Below, piece after piece: positions 8,478 to 17,511 of a stretch of 64,000 nt of DNA. The position numbers and the translations under genes were made by a program. Numbering within the stretch: position 1 is the first letter of the stretch; every line of letters begins with the position of its first letter. The notes under the pieces are model-generated. The model did no database searches. It was not told the DNA's origin and worked only from the letters and a program-made list of their open reading frames with translations. Source of the stretch: Rhodocytophaga rosea (GTDB lineage Bacteria; Bacteroidota; Bacteroidia; Cytophagales; 172606-1); contig NZ_CP048222.1 of the NCBI RefSeq assembly GCF_010119975.1, forward strand, positions 186,001 through 250,000. Reading direction: 5' to 3'.

Positions 8478-8971
8478 TCATAAGTAACATGAGCAAGGAT
8501 TTGGAGTAACAAAGTGTTTTTCTTCCGTTTTTCTTCCTACTGCATTGGTTTCTTTCTTAGACTGGATCAATTTTGCAGCAGGGATGATCTGAGGATACAC
8601 TTTCCAATAGTCACTCATCATCCATCGAATGGTTTTCGCTTCAAGGTTTTGCCAGAGCAACTGACCTGTTGCATAGCCTCTTGAACCTAAAATAAAGTCA
8701 ATGAAGCGCTTTTCATATCTGTCTACAGCTACCCTAAGCCAACAATATTTTTTTATAACAAATATACGTGTGTAGTTCACCGATTTCCACTACATCTAAC
8801 TTTGCAGGATTTTGTACAACTGCAAAGCTTGCTGTATCAAACAACAAGCTTTGCAGTTGATTTACCTTCCACTGTTAAGTTGTAGCCACAAGTCTTACAA
8901 CGATAGCGTTGTCGAGCATGAACAATTCAATTCTTTGCCAACTTTTCACTATTGCATTTACTACCTCTCAT
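8478..8971 (-). pseudogene. IS1-family transposase remnant (insA/insB-like, frameshifted)
   Basis: The upstream part, near 8850-8971, reads ARQRYRCKTCGYNLTVEGKS, the InsA zinc-ribbon region, with an in-frame stop earlier. The downstream 100-codon piece carries the InsB-like core WLRVAVDRYEKRFIDFILGS and ATGQLLWQNL. Several frame changes separate the two parts. The fragment lies just upstream of the CHAT operon, whose promoter must lie within or just after it (8404-8477). Confidence 0.75.
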
Positions 8972-9047
8972 AGGCTTTTAACATAAATATTCAAAGCTAT
9001 CCTTGAATGTCAACACGAAATATTTTAACCTATGAAACACCTTAAAA

Positions 9048-10442
9048 TTATTTACCAAGAATAAGGATTGTGGCAGCAACCATTTTTACTACTTCGGCAA
9101 GATGAGTTATATCTATTTTGTCTATTGTATCGGAAACTTTATGATAAAATGGATTATCAGTAGCATTATAGGCTCCAATACAAGCGAAACCTTTTGCTTC
9201 AAAAGGTATGTAATCACTATTCCAAATATCAGTATGTGCAACTTCTAAAGATGTATAATCAGTTGCTGCTTGGGCCATGGTCAAACCAAATGCTTTAGCG
9301 GCTGCATCGTTATTGGAATTTTTATTTCCCTGATCATATTCAACAATAATCTTTGATAAAGCACCAGTTTGTTTATATGATATCATGTCTAAATTGATAA
9401 CAACATCAATAGGCCATTTTTCCTGTGAAGCTTTTTCTGCACAGGCAGCAGATCCATAAAGCCCTTGCTCTTCACCACCAAATACTGCAAACATAATGTT
9501 ACGTTTTAATGGTATGTTTCTAAAAATTCTTGCCAACTCTAGAGTTGCAGCAACTCCAGATGCATTATCATCTGCCCCTGGTGCGCTAAATGAAGGGGTT
9601 TCAGATATAGAATCATAATGGGAGCATACTATGATCATATCTTTATCCTTATTGCCACATAGAACATTCATTTGAGGCTGACTATTTGGTAACTCAAATG
9701 GTTGATACTGAATTTCTTTTTCAATAGAATACCCAATCCTCTGAAATTGATCAAAAATCCAAATAGGTACTTTTGAAATTTCAGGAGAGTAAGACCAGCG
9801 GGTACCAAATTCAGTTAATTTTGTAATGTTTTCTAGCAGCTGATTTGTATCTACTCTTTCAGTTATTGACTTTATTTCTGAATCAATTTTTTTACTTTTA
9901 TTGCTATGGCTGATTGTAAAACCTTTAGCTTCATTCAACCTCTTGCCGCAAGGTGAGTATAATAGTAAACGATTTATTAGAGCTAATAAATCATCTAAAT
10001 TGTCAATCTCAGCTTTTTCATTTACCGTGCCTTTGTAATGAATAGACGTCATTCCTAAACTACGTGCTAAGGTAACGTGACTTTGATTTGCACTAATAAA
10101 AATTGTATGATGATAAGATAATCCAACCCGAATTTTATTTATTGCATCTCTGAATGTATTTTCAGAGATTTTTTTATGGCCGTTGTCCGGGAAAGTTATT
10201 TTTTCGGACAACGGCTCAAAGAAATGCAAAATGCCATTATCTTTCACAATACTGTGAAAATGGTTTAATCTTTTATCTGAATCAATATTCTCTTGATTAT
10301 TACAGGAAATAAGAGCCAGTTCTGAAACTTCATTATGTGAATCTTGAACAGATTGAAGTTTAGATAATACTTCAACAACTCCTGGAATCAGTCTGCCCTT
10401 ATCTATAAGTGTTTGCTCAAGTTCGAAAAAGATTATTTTCAT
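9048..10442 (-). CDS. Fusion of a degenerate HAD-like domain with an M28 zinc aminopeptidase
   Basis: Residues 1 to about 160 have a HAD-like shape (MKIIFFELEQTLIDKG at the motif I position, later LARSLGMTSIHYKG). The DxDxT nucleophile motif reads E7-L-E9-Q-T, so phosphatase activity is unlikely. From about residue 200 an M28 peptidase follows with the metal and catalytic motifs HYDS (H275, D277), GADDNASGVA, FGGEEQGLYGS, a central LDM and FYHKVSDT. No signal peptide is present although most M28 exopeptidases are exported. The gene follows the M36 metallopeptidase by 11 bases and is co-directional with it, so both are probably on one transcript. Confidence 0.85.
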   Translation of the reverse strand: MKIIFFELEQTLIDKGRLIPGVVEVLSKLQSVQDSHNEVSELALISCNNQENIDSDKRLNHFHSIVKDNGILHFFEPLSEKITFPDNGHKKISENTFRDAINKIRVGLSYHHTIFISANQSHVTLARSLGMTSIHYKGTVNEKAEIDNLDDLLALINRLLLYSPCGKRLNEAKGFTISHSNKSKKIDSEIKSITERVDTNQLLENITKLTEFGTRWSYSPEISKVPIWIFDQFQRIGYSIEKEIQYQPFELPNSQPQMNVLCGNKDKDMIIVCSHYDSISETPSFSAPGADDNASGVAATLELARIFRNIPLKRNIMFAVFGGEEQGLYGSAACAEKASQEKWPIDVVINLDMISYKQTGALSKIIVEYDQGNKNSNNDAAAKAFGLTMAQAATDYTSLEVAHTDIWNSDYIPFEAKGFACIGAYNATDNPFYHKVSDTIDKIDITHLAEVVKMVAATILILGK

Positions 10443-10453
10443 AGTATAAAAAT

Positions 10454-12037
10454 TTAGATACCTTTTCCATTAAGGCTAATATCTTCAAAAGGCACACCTG
10501 CACGCTTATTTTTTCTTCTGGGATTCGGCAAAATACCTCTACGGATAAATATATCCCGGATTGTATTTTCATTGCGGCCGTCATTCAATCTTTTATCTGC
10601 TGTAATCAATGCATTAGCTGCCTCCTCAAATTTTGTTGTTGGAGTAAGTAAAAAATGATGAGCTATCACTAACTGATCGGATGTTCTTCCACCAAGTGCT
10701 TTACGTAGTTCCCAAAGACAAGCTGACCAAATTTCTCCATCATCATGCTCTTCACCTACTATATCTTTTGGATATTTTTTGTTGCTATCTAGTCTTCTCA
10801 GACATGGTGGTTCTGCACCACTATAAGCTACTGCGTCCCAATTTCCTACCGTAGGCTTGAGTACATCAGGTTTGTTGTCTGAGAAAAAACTTGCTGCCAG
10901 GTAATCTCCAAAACCTTCCCCCATAGCTCGTGCTTCTCCTCTTGGCCCAAATCCTGGAACTTGATCATCTAGAATTGCATGTCCATATTCATGCAGAATT
11001 ATTTCAGCATCCTCGGCATCATCAACCCCACCTGTACCAAAGGTTAATGACTTTGTGCTAGGGCTATAGAAGGAGTTATCCTCACGTATTCCATCTATAT
11101 TGACTTCTATTGGACGATTGAGAATATTAGTGAAACCTAGTTGTTGAATATACCTCTGTACCCGATCAATATGAAAATATACCATTACTTCTTTGAAAGC
11201 GCGCTCTTCTCGTCTAAATATAAACTTAGCATCGCTTCTTTTTACTCTATTTGGTGTGAGCTTTGTTGTTACATATGGGCCATCGAGCATACCACTGTTA
11301 CTTAAATCTCTTAGAGGTACTAAACGGTAGGCAGCATCTGGTATTTGGGCATTATCCTCAAGTGATGTATCTTTCAAGGTAACAACTGGGTTTGGATCAA
11401 ATACTTTGCCTTGACCTTCTAATGTTCGTAACATGTTTATCTTATCTATGATTCCTCCTGTAATTGCATCAAGATAGATCTTCCATTCTCCAACCGGCTT
11501 TTGAGACTTAACAATTATTTTCCAGGCTAGAGTTGGAACACCCTCTTTCGGATAATAAACTAGTTCAGATTCTAATATTTCACTAAGATCATTTGCCTTA
11601 GCACCACTTATTTCTAGAGCACGTTTTTTTGCCTCCTCAACGTCCAGTTGAGGCATATTAGGTGATGCGTCTCCACCTGCCTTCTTTGAATTTAATTTTT
11701 CAGCTCTTTTGAGAACAGTCTCGGGCACTAAATCATTATTTATATTATATACTTTGCCTTCAGGATCTATATCTACTCTTATCCATGCGCCTGAAATTGG
11801 AACACCTTCAAAATATTGTTGATATAAGACATGATGTCCTAAAATACTTTCTTTAGTTTTATCAAATTTTAATTGTGATAAATCAGGATTAATCTTAAGT
11901 TTTGGAGCTATACTTCCTAAAATTTCTTCAGCAATTTTTTCTGGTTTTTCATTGCTTGCATTAGATTCTATGTCATAAAAACGACGAGGCGTATTCCGTT
12001 CTGGATGCTTTTCAATTTTTGCTTTTAAACCTTTCAT
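10454..12037 (-). CDS. M36 fungalysin-like metallopeptidase
   Basis: This 527-aa protein has a PepSY/FTP-type propeptide region (residues about 30-200, including VLYQQYFEGVPISGAWIRVD and LVYYPKEGVPTLAWKI). The zinc motif HEYGH is at 349-353, and the third ligand is E374 in MGEGFGDY. This layout is that of fungalysin (M36). It starts MKGLKAKIEKHPERN with no hydrophobic signal sequence, unusual for a family that is secreted and self-processing. It is followed 11 bases later by the HAD-M28 gene, so the pair looks like an endo- plus exopeptidase unit. Confidence 0.87.
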   Translation of the reverse strand: MKGLKAKIEKHPERNTPRRFYDIESNASNEKPEKIAEEILGSIAPKLKINPDLSQLKFDKTKESILGHHVLYQQYFEGVPISGAWIRVDIDPEGKVYNINNDLVPETVLKRAEKLNSKKAGGDASPNMPQLDVEEAKKRALEISGAKANDLSEILESELVYYPKEGVPTLAWKIIVKSQKPVGEWKIYLDAITGGIIDKINMLRTLEGQGKVFDPNPVVTLKDTSLEDNAQIPDAAYRLVPLRDLSNSGMLDGPYVTTKLTPNRVKRSDAKFIFRREERAFKEVMVYFHIDRVQRYIQQLGFTNILNRPIEVNIDGIREDNSFYSPSTKSLTFGTGGVDDAEDAEIILHEYGHAILDDQVPGFGPRGEARAMGEGFGDYLAASFFSDNKPDVLKPTVGNWDAVAYSGAEPPCLRRLDSNKKYPKDIVGEEHDDGEIWSACLWELRKALGGRTSDQLVIAHHFLLTPTTKFEEAANALITADKRLNDGRNENTIRDIFIRRGILPNPRRKNKRAGVPFEDISLNGKGI

Positions 12038-12288
12038 AATTGATATAATTTATAATTTGCAAACTTTATTTCTGATAGAAAATCATTTCATACACTAAAG
12101 GTTAAACAGGTATATTCTCGGTTGAATCTTAATGCATTAGCATTAGTTAAAGTACTCTTATAGAGCTTAATGAGGTTTAAGCCACAATATCGATTAAAAA
12201 TAAATTCTGAATAGCGTTAGCTAATGAGATAAAATCAGAGTTATACTAGCTTTGAGATTAATAGTGTAATATTATCTCTAAATAACCT

Positions 12289-13779
12289 TTATCGTCCTAA
12301 ATAATAGTTATCATCTAACCATTCTGATGGCTTAGACATATTAAATTCATCCTGCATCATCTTTTCTGCAACACATAAAGCTCCTTCAATCCAGCCTTGC
12401 TGATCACTGTACGCTTCGCCACATATATAAATATTTTCATCTTGCTTGGGCCGCCTCATATACTTCATTACTTTTCCAACATCGTATCTTGCCTTCCAAG
12501 CATGGTAACCACCACCATAAGGGTCATCATTCCAATTTTCGTACATTGTAGTAAACGGCTCTTCTATAAATTTTAAACCATGCATTTCTCTCAACTGATC
12601 TAAAGTATGAGCAACCATTCGTTCAGGTGCTTGCTTATATTTTTTACTTGCAATCTCCAAGTCTTTTTTAGAAACAAAACTCGTTGATTTAGGAGTAAAT
12701 CTTTCTAATCCACTTTCTGAATTAACTGATGATTTGTAATTTGCTTTGCTAGGATCCGATATTTCTAAAGGTTTCCAAAAGTCAACTGTTCTCATATCAT
12801 TATAACTTGCAAGCATGAGGGAAGCATGTGTATATGGGTCTGAGCCAAAATAGTAGCACTGTCGTATTGGTAAATCTGTTATTGATCTACCATGCGTTAT
12901 TCCTAATTCATTATACCACCATGGTTTTTGATTTGGCTCAGCAGTAAAAGCCATTAGAAGCTTAAAAGAAGGCTCACCAAGGACAGATCTTAAATTATGT
13001 AATAGCTCAACATTTTCACCATTCTCAAAAAGGCAATTATCTTGATTAATTAACTCAAGTGACCTTCTTGGCATTGCCAATATTATATCATTGCAATAAA
13101 CAAAATGCTCAATGTTATCTGTAGTATTTCTTATTTCTAATATATATCTATAGGGATATTTATCATCCTTATTATGTCTAAAATTTATCAATTGACTTTC
13201 AATGAATATTTCACCACCTTCTACAATAAAAGCCTTCGCAAGTTCTTCAGCAATTCTATCAAATCCTCCTTCAATAGTATTATATTTTACATCTCCTACA
13301 AAATCTCCAATTATATAAGGCATTGCCTCAGCTGCATTCCAATTGATTGTATTTGAGTAGTAAGCGCTTGCATCAGATAAATAGTTGTATCCTTCATTAC
13401 CGATCTGATCTTTTATTAAATTCCAAAAACCCATATTACTTAGCTTCTCTCCTTTATCTGGACCTCTATGATAAGTCAGATTTTCTTTTATCTTATCCCA
13501 AGTTTGCCTGTCTTTAGGCCCTGCATCTAATTTGTTATCTACAAGTACATTGTTAACTATAAAGGTAAATAAATCATCAGGATGTTTTCCCTGAAATGCT
13601 TCGTTCAAATTGTAATTAGTAATAAACCCAGTCCTTCCAAACAATGACTCATTAAATCTTTGACCTCTTAGATAAATTATATTTTTATCTTTATCACCCA
13701 TGGGAAAGTCTTCACTTTTCAACTTAAATACATTATTGATTAAGTTGTATGCAATTTTTTGATGGTCCATATACCTCAT
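12289..13779 (-). CDS. Flavin amine oxidase, main part (frameshifted from its N-terminus)
   Basis: This 496-codon frame starts MRYMDHQKIA, which is the usual continuation of the amine-oxidase motif ELGGMRY. The C-terminal FAD motif YICGEAYSDQQGWIEGAL is near the end. The N-terminal dinucleotide-binding half is encoded in the preceding frame at 13776-14024. The join falls in a run of five Gs (complement of 13781-13785). A sixth G would give ELGGMRYM and one continuous protein of about 577 aa. As drawn, this frame alone lacks the Rossmann motif and should not bind FAD. The family oxidatively deaminates amino acids or amines (L-amino-acid oxidase type); the substrate is unknown. Confidence 0.82.
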   Translation of the reverse strand: MRYMDHQKIAYNLINNVFKLKSEDFPMGDKDKNIIYLRGQRFNESLFGRTGFITNYNLNEAFQGKHPDDLFTFIVNNVLVDNKLDAGPKDRQTWDKIKENLTYHRGPDKGEKLSNMGFWNLIKDQIGNEGYNYLSDASAYYSNTINWNAAEAMPYIIGDFVGDVKYNTIEGGFDRIAEELAKAFIVEGGEIFIESQLINFRHNKDDKYPYRYILEIRNTTDNIEHFVYCNDIILAMPRRSLELINQDNCLFENGENVELLHNLRSVLGEPSFKLLMAFTAEPNQKPWWYNELGITHGRSITDLPIRQCYYFGSDPYTHASLMLASYNDMRTVDFWKPLEISDPSKANYKSSVNSESGLERFTPKSTSFVSKKDLEIASKKYKQAPERMVAHTLDQLREMHGLKFIEEPFTTMYENWNDDPYGGGYHAWKARYDVGKVMKYMRRPKQDENIYICGEAYSDQQGWIEGALCVAEKMMQDEFNMSKPSEWLDDNYYLGR

Positions 13780-14024
13780 GCCCCCAGTTCAGCTACTATA
13801 TTTGTCATTCCTGGATAATTCTTTACAGAGAAAAGTCGCCCTCCTACCCTGTTACTCATTTCAAATATAGATACAGTGGGGTTCATGCCAGAATACCTCG
13901 ACGCTCCCCTAAATTCTCCATTCAATAATCTCCAACCAGAATATAGTCCAGAAATACCTGCTCCAACTATTGCAATATCAGTTTGTAGAGTGCTGAAATC
14001 AAATTTCTTTAAACTTAATGACAT
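13776..14024 (-). CDS. Flavin amine oxidase, N-terminal fragment
   Basis: The 82-aa fragment contains the FAD Rossmann motif DIAIVGAGISGLYSGWRL and the second amine-oxidase motif EMSNRVGGRLFS. It stops immediately after AELGA, at the G-run where the frame changes. It overlaps the start of the main part by 4 bases. It is most simply the first 82 residues of the protein encoded downstream, separated by a one-base deletion or a sequencing error. Confidence 0.82.
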   Translation of the reverse strand: MSLSLKKFDFSTLQTDIAIVGAGISGLYSGWRLLNGEFRGASRYSGMNPTVSIFEMSNRVGGRLFSVKNYPGMTNIVAELGA

Positions 14025-14036
14025 AATTTATGTTAT

Positions 14037-15266
14037 TTAAAATGGTAATCTTCTTTTTGAAGAGACTTTTGAGGACATTGAAATTTCATCATAGATCCCA
14101 AAGTGGCTTATGTCATAATTAGTATTTTCGTCTACAATAAGATCAGAACATATTTTGCCAAGTATAGGAACATATTTAAAAGCCCACCCACATGAAAATA
14201 TCAATACATTCTTATTTAATTTTCCATTATTATTTAAAAAGTCTAAATACATTTTCTTTTTGTCACTTTCTGGAATTGCAGCAAGACAAGTAGTTATAAA
14301 ATGAGGAGTAGGATCTAAAAATAGAAGTCTCTTCTTTACCCAATCTGAGGTTAATTTAAGATCAGTGGGATTAGGTATAGACTTCCTTTGATTTGGATTG
14401 ATAAAAATATCATTTGCAAAGGCGGGTGCTACTCGAAGGAAACTGGGATTAGACCATTCACAATTTTCAAACCCATAATAATAGCCAGGGTCTTCTGCTA
14501 TATAGTCCTCATAAACAAACCAAGAGGGTAAGTCCTTTGTAGAATCCTTAATTTTGAAATAAGCTGAAACCATTTGCCAAATCTCATATTTAAGAGAAAC
14601 ACCTAAATGTTTTACTAAGTCATTAGCGTAAGGGCCAGCAGCTATTAATAACTTTTCGGAAATAAGTTCTTGTTTTTCTGTTTTAATTTTAACTATGTCT
14701 GTTGCAACTATATCTATTACTTTTTCATTAAAAAGGAAAGTTATATTATTTGTATTCTCACATAGTCTCCTTAAAGTTCTTATTGTTGCAGCTACATTTA
14801 TTGTACCTCCATCCTTTTGGAAGAAACCTGTATAACTCTCAGGTAGATTTCTAAAATGAAAATTCTTTTCAATCTCATTTTTATTTAAAGATTCATAAAC
14901 AATATTCAATTTAGACATAGTTTTTATAGCCTCTTTAATCTCTCCCTCACTTGAATTTGACTCCTCTACACCAAACCATAAACTACCTACTTTTGTCCTT
15001 AAAATCTCATTGCTATTAGCTTGAAGCTCATCCCAATAATTAACTGATTCAATGGCTAGCTTAGCCATATAATCTTCTGCGTATTGAAGTCTAAATTGTC
15101 GTGTCGAACCTGAAGAACTTGATAATTGATTTAAAAAATCAAATTGTTCAACTATTAAAACTTTAAATCCTCTTTTCACAGAATGATAAGCAGTGGCAAG
15201 TCCCACTGGGCCTGCCCCAACAATTATCAGATCATAATTTTTTGAACTGTGTTTGATATCCATCAA
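14037..15266 (-). CDS. FAD-dependent oxidoreductase of the DAO / monomeric sarcosine oxidase type
   Basis: This 409-aa protein begins with an FAD fold DLIIVGAGPVGLATAYHSVK and E38-type acidic end of beta2 (VLIVEQF). SSGSTRQFRLQY follows, the region around the covalent-FAD histidine or its neighbours in SolA/MSOX-like enzymes. A substrate-cap region and CGWAFKYVPILGKI C-terminal motif complete the fold. It oxidises a secondary amine or N-methyl amino acid by family precedent; the exact substrate is not visible. It lies 12 bases upstream of the amine oxidase, so the two oxidases are co-transcribed. Confidence 0.83.
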   Translation of the reverse strand: MMDIKHSSKNYDLIIVGAGPVGLATAYHSVKRGFKVLIVEQFDFLNQLSSSSGSTRQFRLQYAEDYMAKLAIESVNYWDELQANSNEILRTKVGSLWFGVEESNSSEGEIKEAIKTMSKLNIVYESLNKNEIEKNFHFRNLPESYTGFFQKDGGTINVAATIRTLRRLCENTNNITFLFNEKVIDIVATDIVKIKTEKQELISEKLLIAAGPYANDLVKHLGVSLKYEIWQMVSAYFKIKDSTKDLPSWFVYEDYIAEDPGYYYGFENCEWSNPSFLRVAPAFANDIFINPNQRKSIPNPTDLKLTSDWVKKRLLFLDPTPHFITTCLAAIPESDKKKMYLDFLNNNGKLNKNVLIFSCGWAFKYVPILGKICSDLIVDENTNYDISHFGIYDEISMSSKVSSKRRLPF

Positions 15267-15549
15267 TGGTTATTTTATTATTGCTTCGATTTAAGGTTTA
15301 TATTGTAAAGAGTATCTTAACAGATTCAAATTCATTATAAACTTGTTTTTTAAATGGTATTCTTTTGAAGATCAATTAAGGTTTAGCTAAGACCTACCTT
15401 AACCCATTCAACTTGTATAATCATTTTCTACAGTAGTAGAATATTTTATAAAACTTAGACTACCTATATCGTTTTTCTTTGGTGAAGAAAGACAAAGCAT
15501 CTTTTATAAGTTTTCTCACACCCAACAAAATCTTCTCTTTAGAATTACA

Positions 15550-15739
15550 TTAAGCTATCTTACCATCAAATAACATTTCAATAACTTTCCAATCTCTTGA
15601 AGCAATTTTTCTTCCTAATACCAATCCATCAATGTTATCTGTTTGAATATGAAATCCACCATATACTCTAGAGATACCTGCTAACTCAGCAACAGAAGAA
15701 AAAGTTGGAAGTGAAAGTGGCACATATTTACTTAGAAGC
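15550..15739 (-). pseudogene. C-terminal remnant of a vanadium-dependent haloperoxidase / PAP2-type protein
   Basis: An open minus-strand piece reads PLSLPTFSSVAELAGISRVYGGFHIQTDN, then IDGLVLGRKIASRDWKVIEMLFDG and a stop at 15550-15552. The AGISRVYGG-x-H-x-x-x-DN block resembles the active-site C-terminus of vanadium haloperoxidases. The 5' part is lost: IS5-type transposase debris begins only about 10 bases upstream. It is a relic of another oxidative enzyme in this cluster. Confidence 0.6.
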
Positions 15740-15750
15740 TATTTTAAAAC

Positions 15751-16008
15751 CTATTTAAGGCGGTTAATCATTATTGGTATCATGGCTAAATAGACCATTG
15801 ATTGGCTATTGCGTCTACTCTTTTCATTGTCTTTATTCAATCGTCTGGCATTGAGAATCCAGGCAAATGTACGCTCTACCACCCACATTCTAGGCAGAAC
15901 TTTGAAGCCTTTCCCTTCATCACTTCTGAGCACTACCTGCCAAGACCAGTCCCATAGCTTTTGAACATATTCTAGCAGACATACATGTACGGTAGCTTCT
16001 ATTGACAT
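15751..16008 (-). pseudogene. IS5-family transposase C-terminal fragment
   Basis: The 85-codon piece ends with [20 protein letters not shown] and [23 protein letters not shown]. This is the YREK-like C-terminal region of IS5-group transposases, with the catalytic Glu in VVERTFAW. A related fragment lies at 35640-35930. The upstream catalytic Asp residues are missing. Confidence 0.7.
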
Positions 16009-16165
16009 AGAAGTTCAATTCTTCTAGAGGAAATTATAAATCATTTTAACAACTTCCTTTATTTAAGTTGATGCTTAGTAAATTGAGAACTTAAAATAGA
16101 AATTATGTAAGGGATGTATACTTTCAATTATTTACCCAATAATATTACTTTGAAAGCTACTTGTC

Positions 16166-16185
16166 AATACCTATAATTAGGTATT
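16166..16185. promoter_or_regulatory. Palindrome AATACCTA-N4-TAGGTATT, copy 1
   Basis: A perfect 8-bp inverted repeat with a TAAT centre lies about 175 bases upstream of the tyrosinase-like gene. The same palindrome recurs at 19214-19233 and 24200-24219, together with flanking A-run and TTGaCAAG-like sequence, so it is more than a chance hairpin. It is probably an operator for a shared regulator; the dyad layout is like that of LuxR-type boxes. Confidence 0.5.
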
Positions 16186-16359
16186 TTTTCTTAGGATTTG
16201 GTAGATACGAATGAATATTATTTTTTAATTCTTTGCATTTTATCTTTATAGTTACATGTTTGCTATTCCAAATCCTAGCTAATGCTAGATTGTTTTTTAC
16301 TGTTGCTCATAAGGTACCTTAACTAAAATTAAGTAACAACACCAAAAATTAAATAAAAT

Positions 16360-17346
16360 ATGAATAATCATAATTTTGTCGAACAAAGTAATAGCATACC
16401 GCTCCTAGAAAGTGTAACACACCTTTTTGCATCGAGAATGCATAGATTGCATCATGCCTTGTGGCATGGCCTAAGAGATGAATGGGACAAATTATCAGAA
16501 AGTAAAAAAAAAGAAATTGAAAATTTAAACTGGGTTCCCCCTAGACCTGCATTAAAGCATTTAAGAGGTGGTTGGATGCCTTACACCAAAAATGGTTCAG
16601 GAATAGATTTTTTATATATGCATCGTGAAATGATTTTAGAATTTGATAATGCTATGATTGCATCAAATAATGATCCTAATATAGGGTGGGACGTAATACC
16701 TGAACCAGGACGTTATAAAGAGTTTGCAATACCTAATGAATGGGAGCTACCTGAGAATTTAAAATGGTTAGAAAGAAGATTTAAAATTGTTAAATCAGAC
16801 GATTTCTACTGGTCAAGAATGAGGTGGTGGGACAGACAATTTCATGACCATAGTTTTTTAAATAAGATAACCCTTGGTGAGTTAGGTGCATTATTAGAAA
16901 CTTCAGTTCACAATGACATGCATATGCGATGGGCTAGTCAACCTAAAGACCCAGAAAACGGCAATCTGTTATCGTTAGGAAGAGAACCTAATGACATCAA
17001 TAAAAAATGGGATGCAGTTGAGTATAATTTTTTAGGAGAGACATATTCATCACATGTAAACCCGATTTTTTGGAGATTACATAAATGGGTGGATAGCATA
17101 ATAGATGAATGGTATTTAGCTCATAAAAACATTTCAGATACAAGAGTAAAAACTGTTAAATTAAATAGTATTGATTGGTTTGAAAAAGGTGAATGGGTTG
17201 AAATAAATGACCCTTGGTCTTCTCCATCAATGCATGCACACCATGATGTAAGTACTATGGAAAAAGTTTATAAAATACTTTTTGAAAGTACTTCTCTTAC
17301 GAAATCAATGATCAATTCTGAAATACCTTCAAATTGGTTTAAATAA
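16360..17346 (+). CDS. Tyrosinase-like type-3 copper protein
   Basis: This 328-aa protein carries two histidine clusters in the order of type-3 copper enzymes. Cluster A is MHRLHHALWHGL, with FLYMHREMI downstream. Cluster B is ETSVHNDMHMRW, with SSHVNPIFWRLHKWVDSIIDEW downstream (H-N-x-x-H followed by H-x-N-P-x-F-x-x-x-H-x-x-V-D, close to the tyrosinase CuB pattern). By family it would bind two coppers and oxidise phenols or a tyrosyl side chain. There is no signal peptide. It has its own promoter region containing the palindrome at 16166-16185. The exact subfamily is uncertain; PvdP-like or haemocyanin-like alternatives share these motifs. Confidence 0.68.
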   Translation: MNNHNFVEQSNSIPLLESVTHLFASRMHRLHHALWHGLRDEWDKLSESKKKEIENLNWVPPRPALKHLRGGWMPYTKNGSGIDFLYMHREMILEFDNAMIASNNDPNIGWDVIPEPGRYKEFAIPNEWELPENLKWLERRFKIVKSDDFYWSRMRWWDRQFHDHSFLNKITLGELGALLETSVHNDMHMRWASQPKDPENGNLLSLGREPNDINKKWDAVEYNFLGETYSSHVNPIFWRLHKWVDSIIDEWYLAHKNISDTRVKTVKLNSIDWFEKGEWVEINDPWSSPSMHAHHDVSTMEKVYKILFESTSLTKSMINSEIPSNWFK

Positions 17347-17511
17347 ATAATAACTACTACAAATAGGGTGTATGTAGGAATGGTGGGTGAATTAGTATAT
17401 TGTGGTCGGTAATTTTAAAAACTTTTGTAAAAACGGACATAAATTGGCAAGTATGATAATTTCTCCATTTGCCTAATTATGAATTTCAGGAAAATGGAGG
17501 TTTATATAACG

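Noticed and set aside
12130-12145. Palindrome TAATGC-ATTA-GCATTA upstream of the fungalysin gene
   Set aside because: Only one copy, short arms and AT-rich surroundings; not separable from chance.
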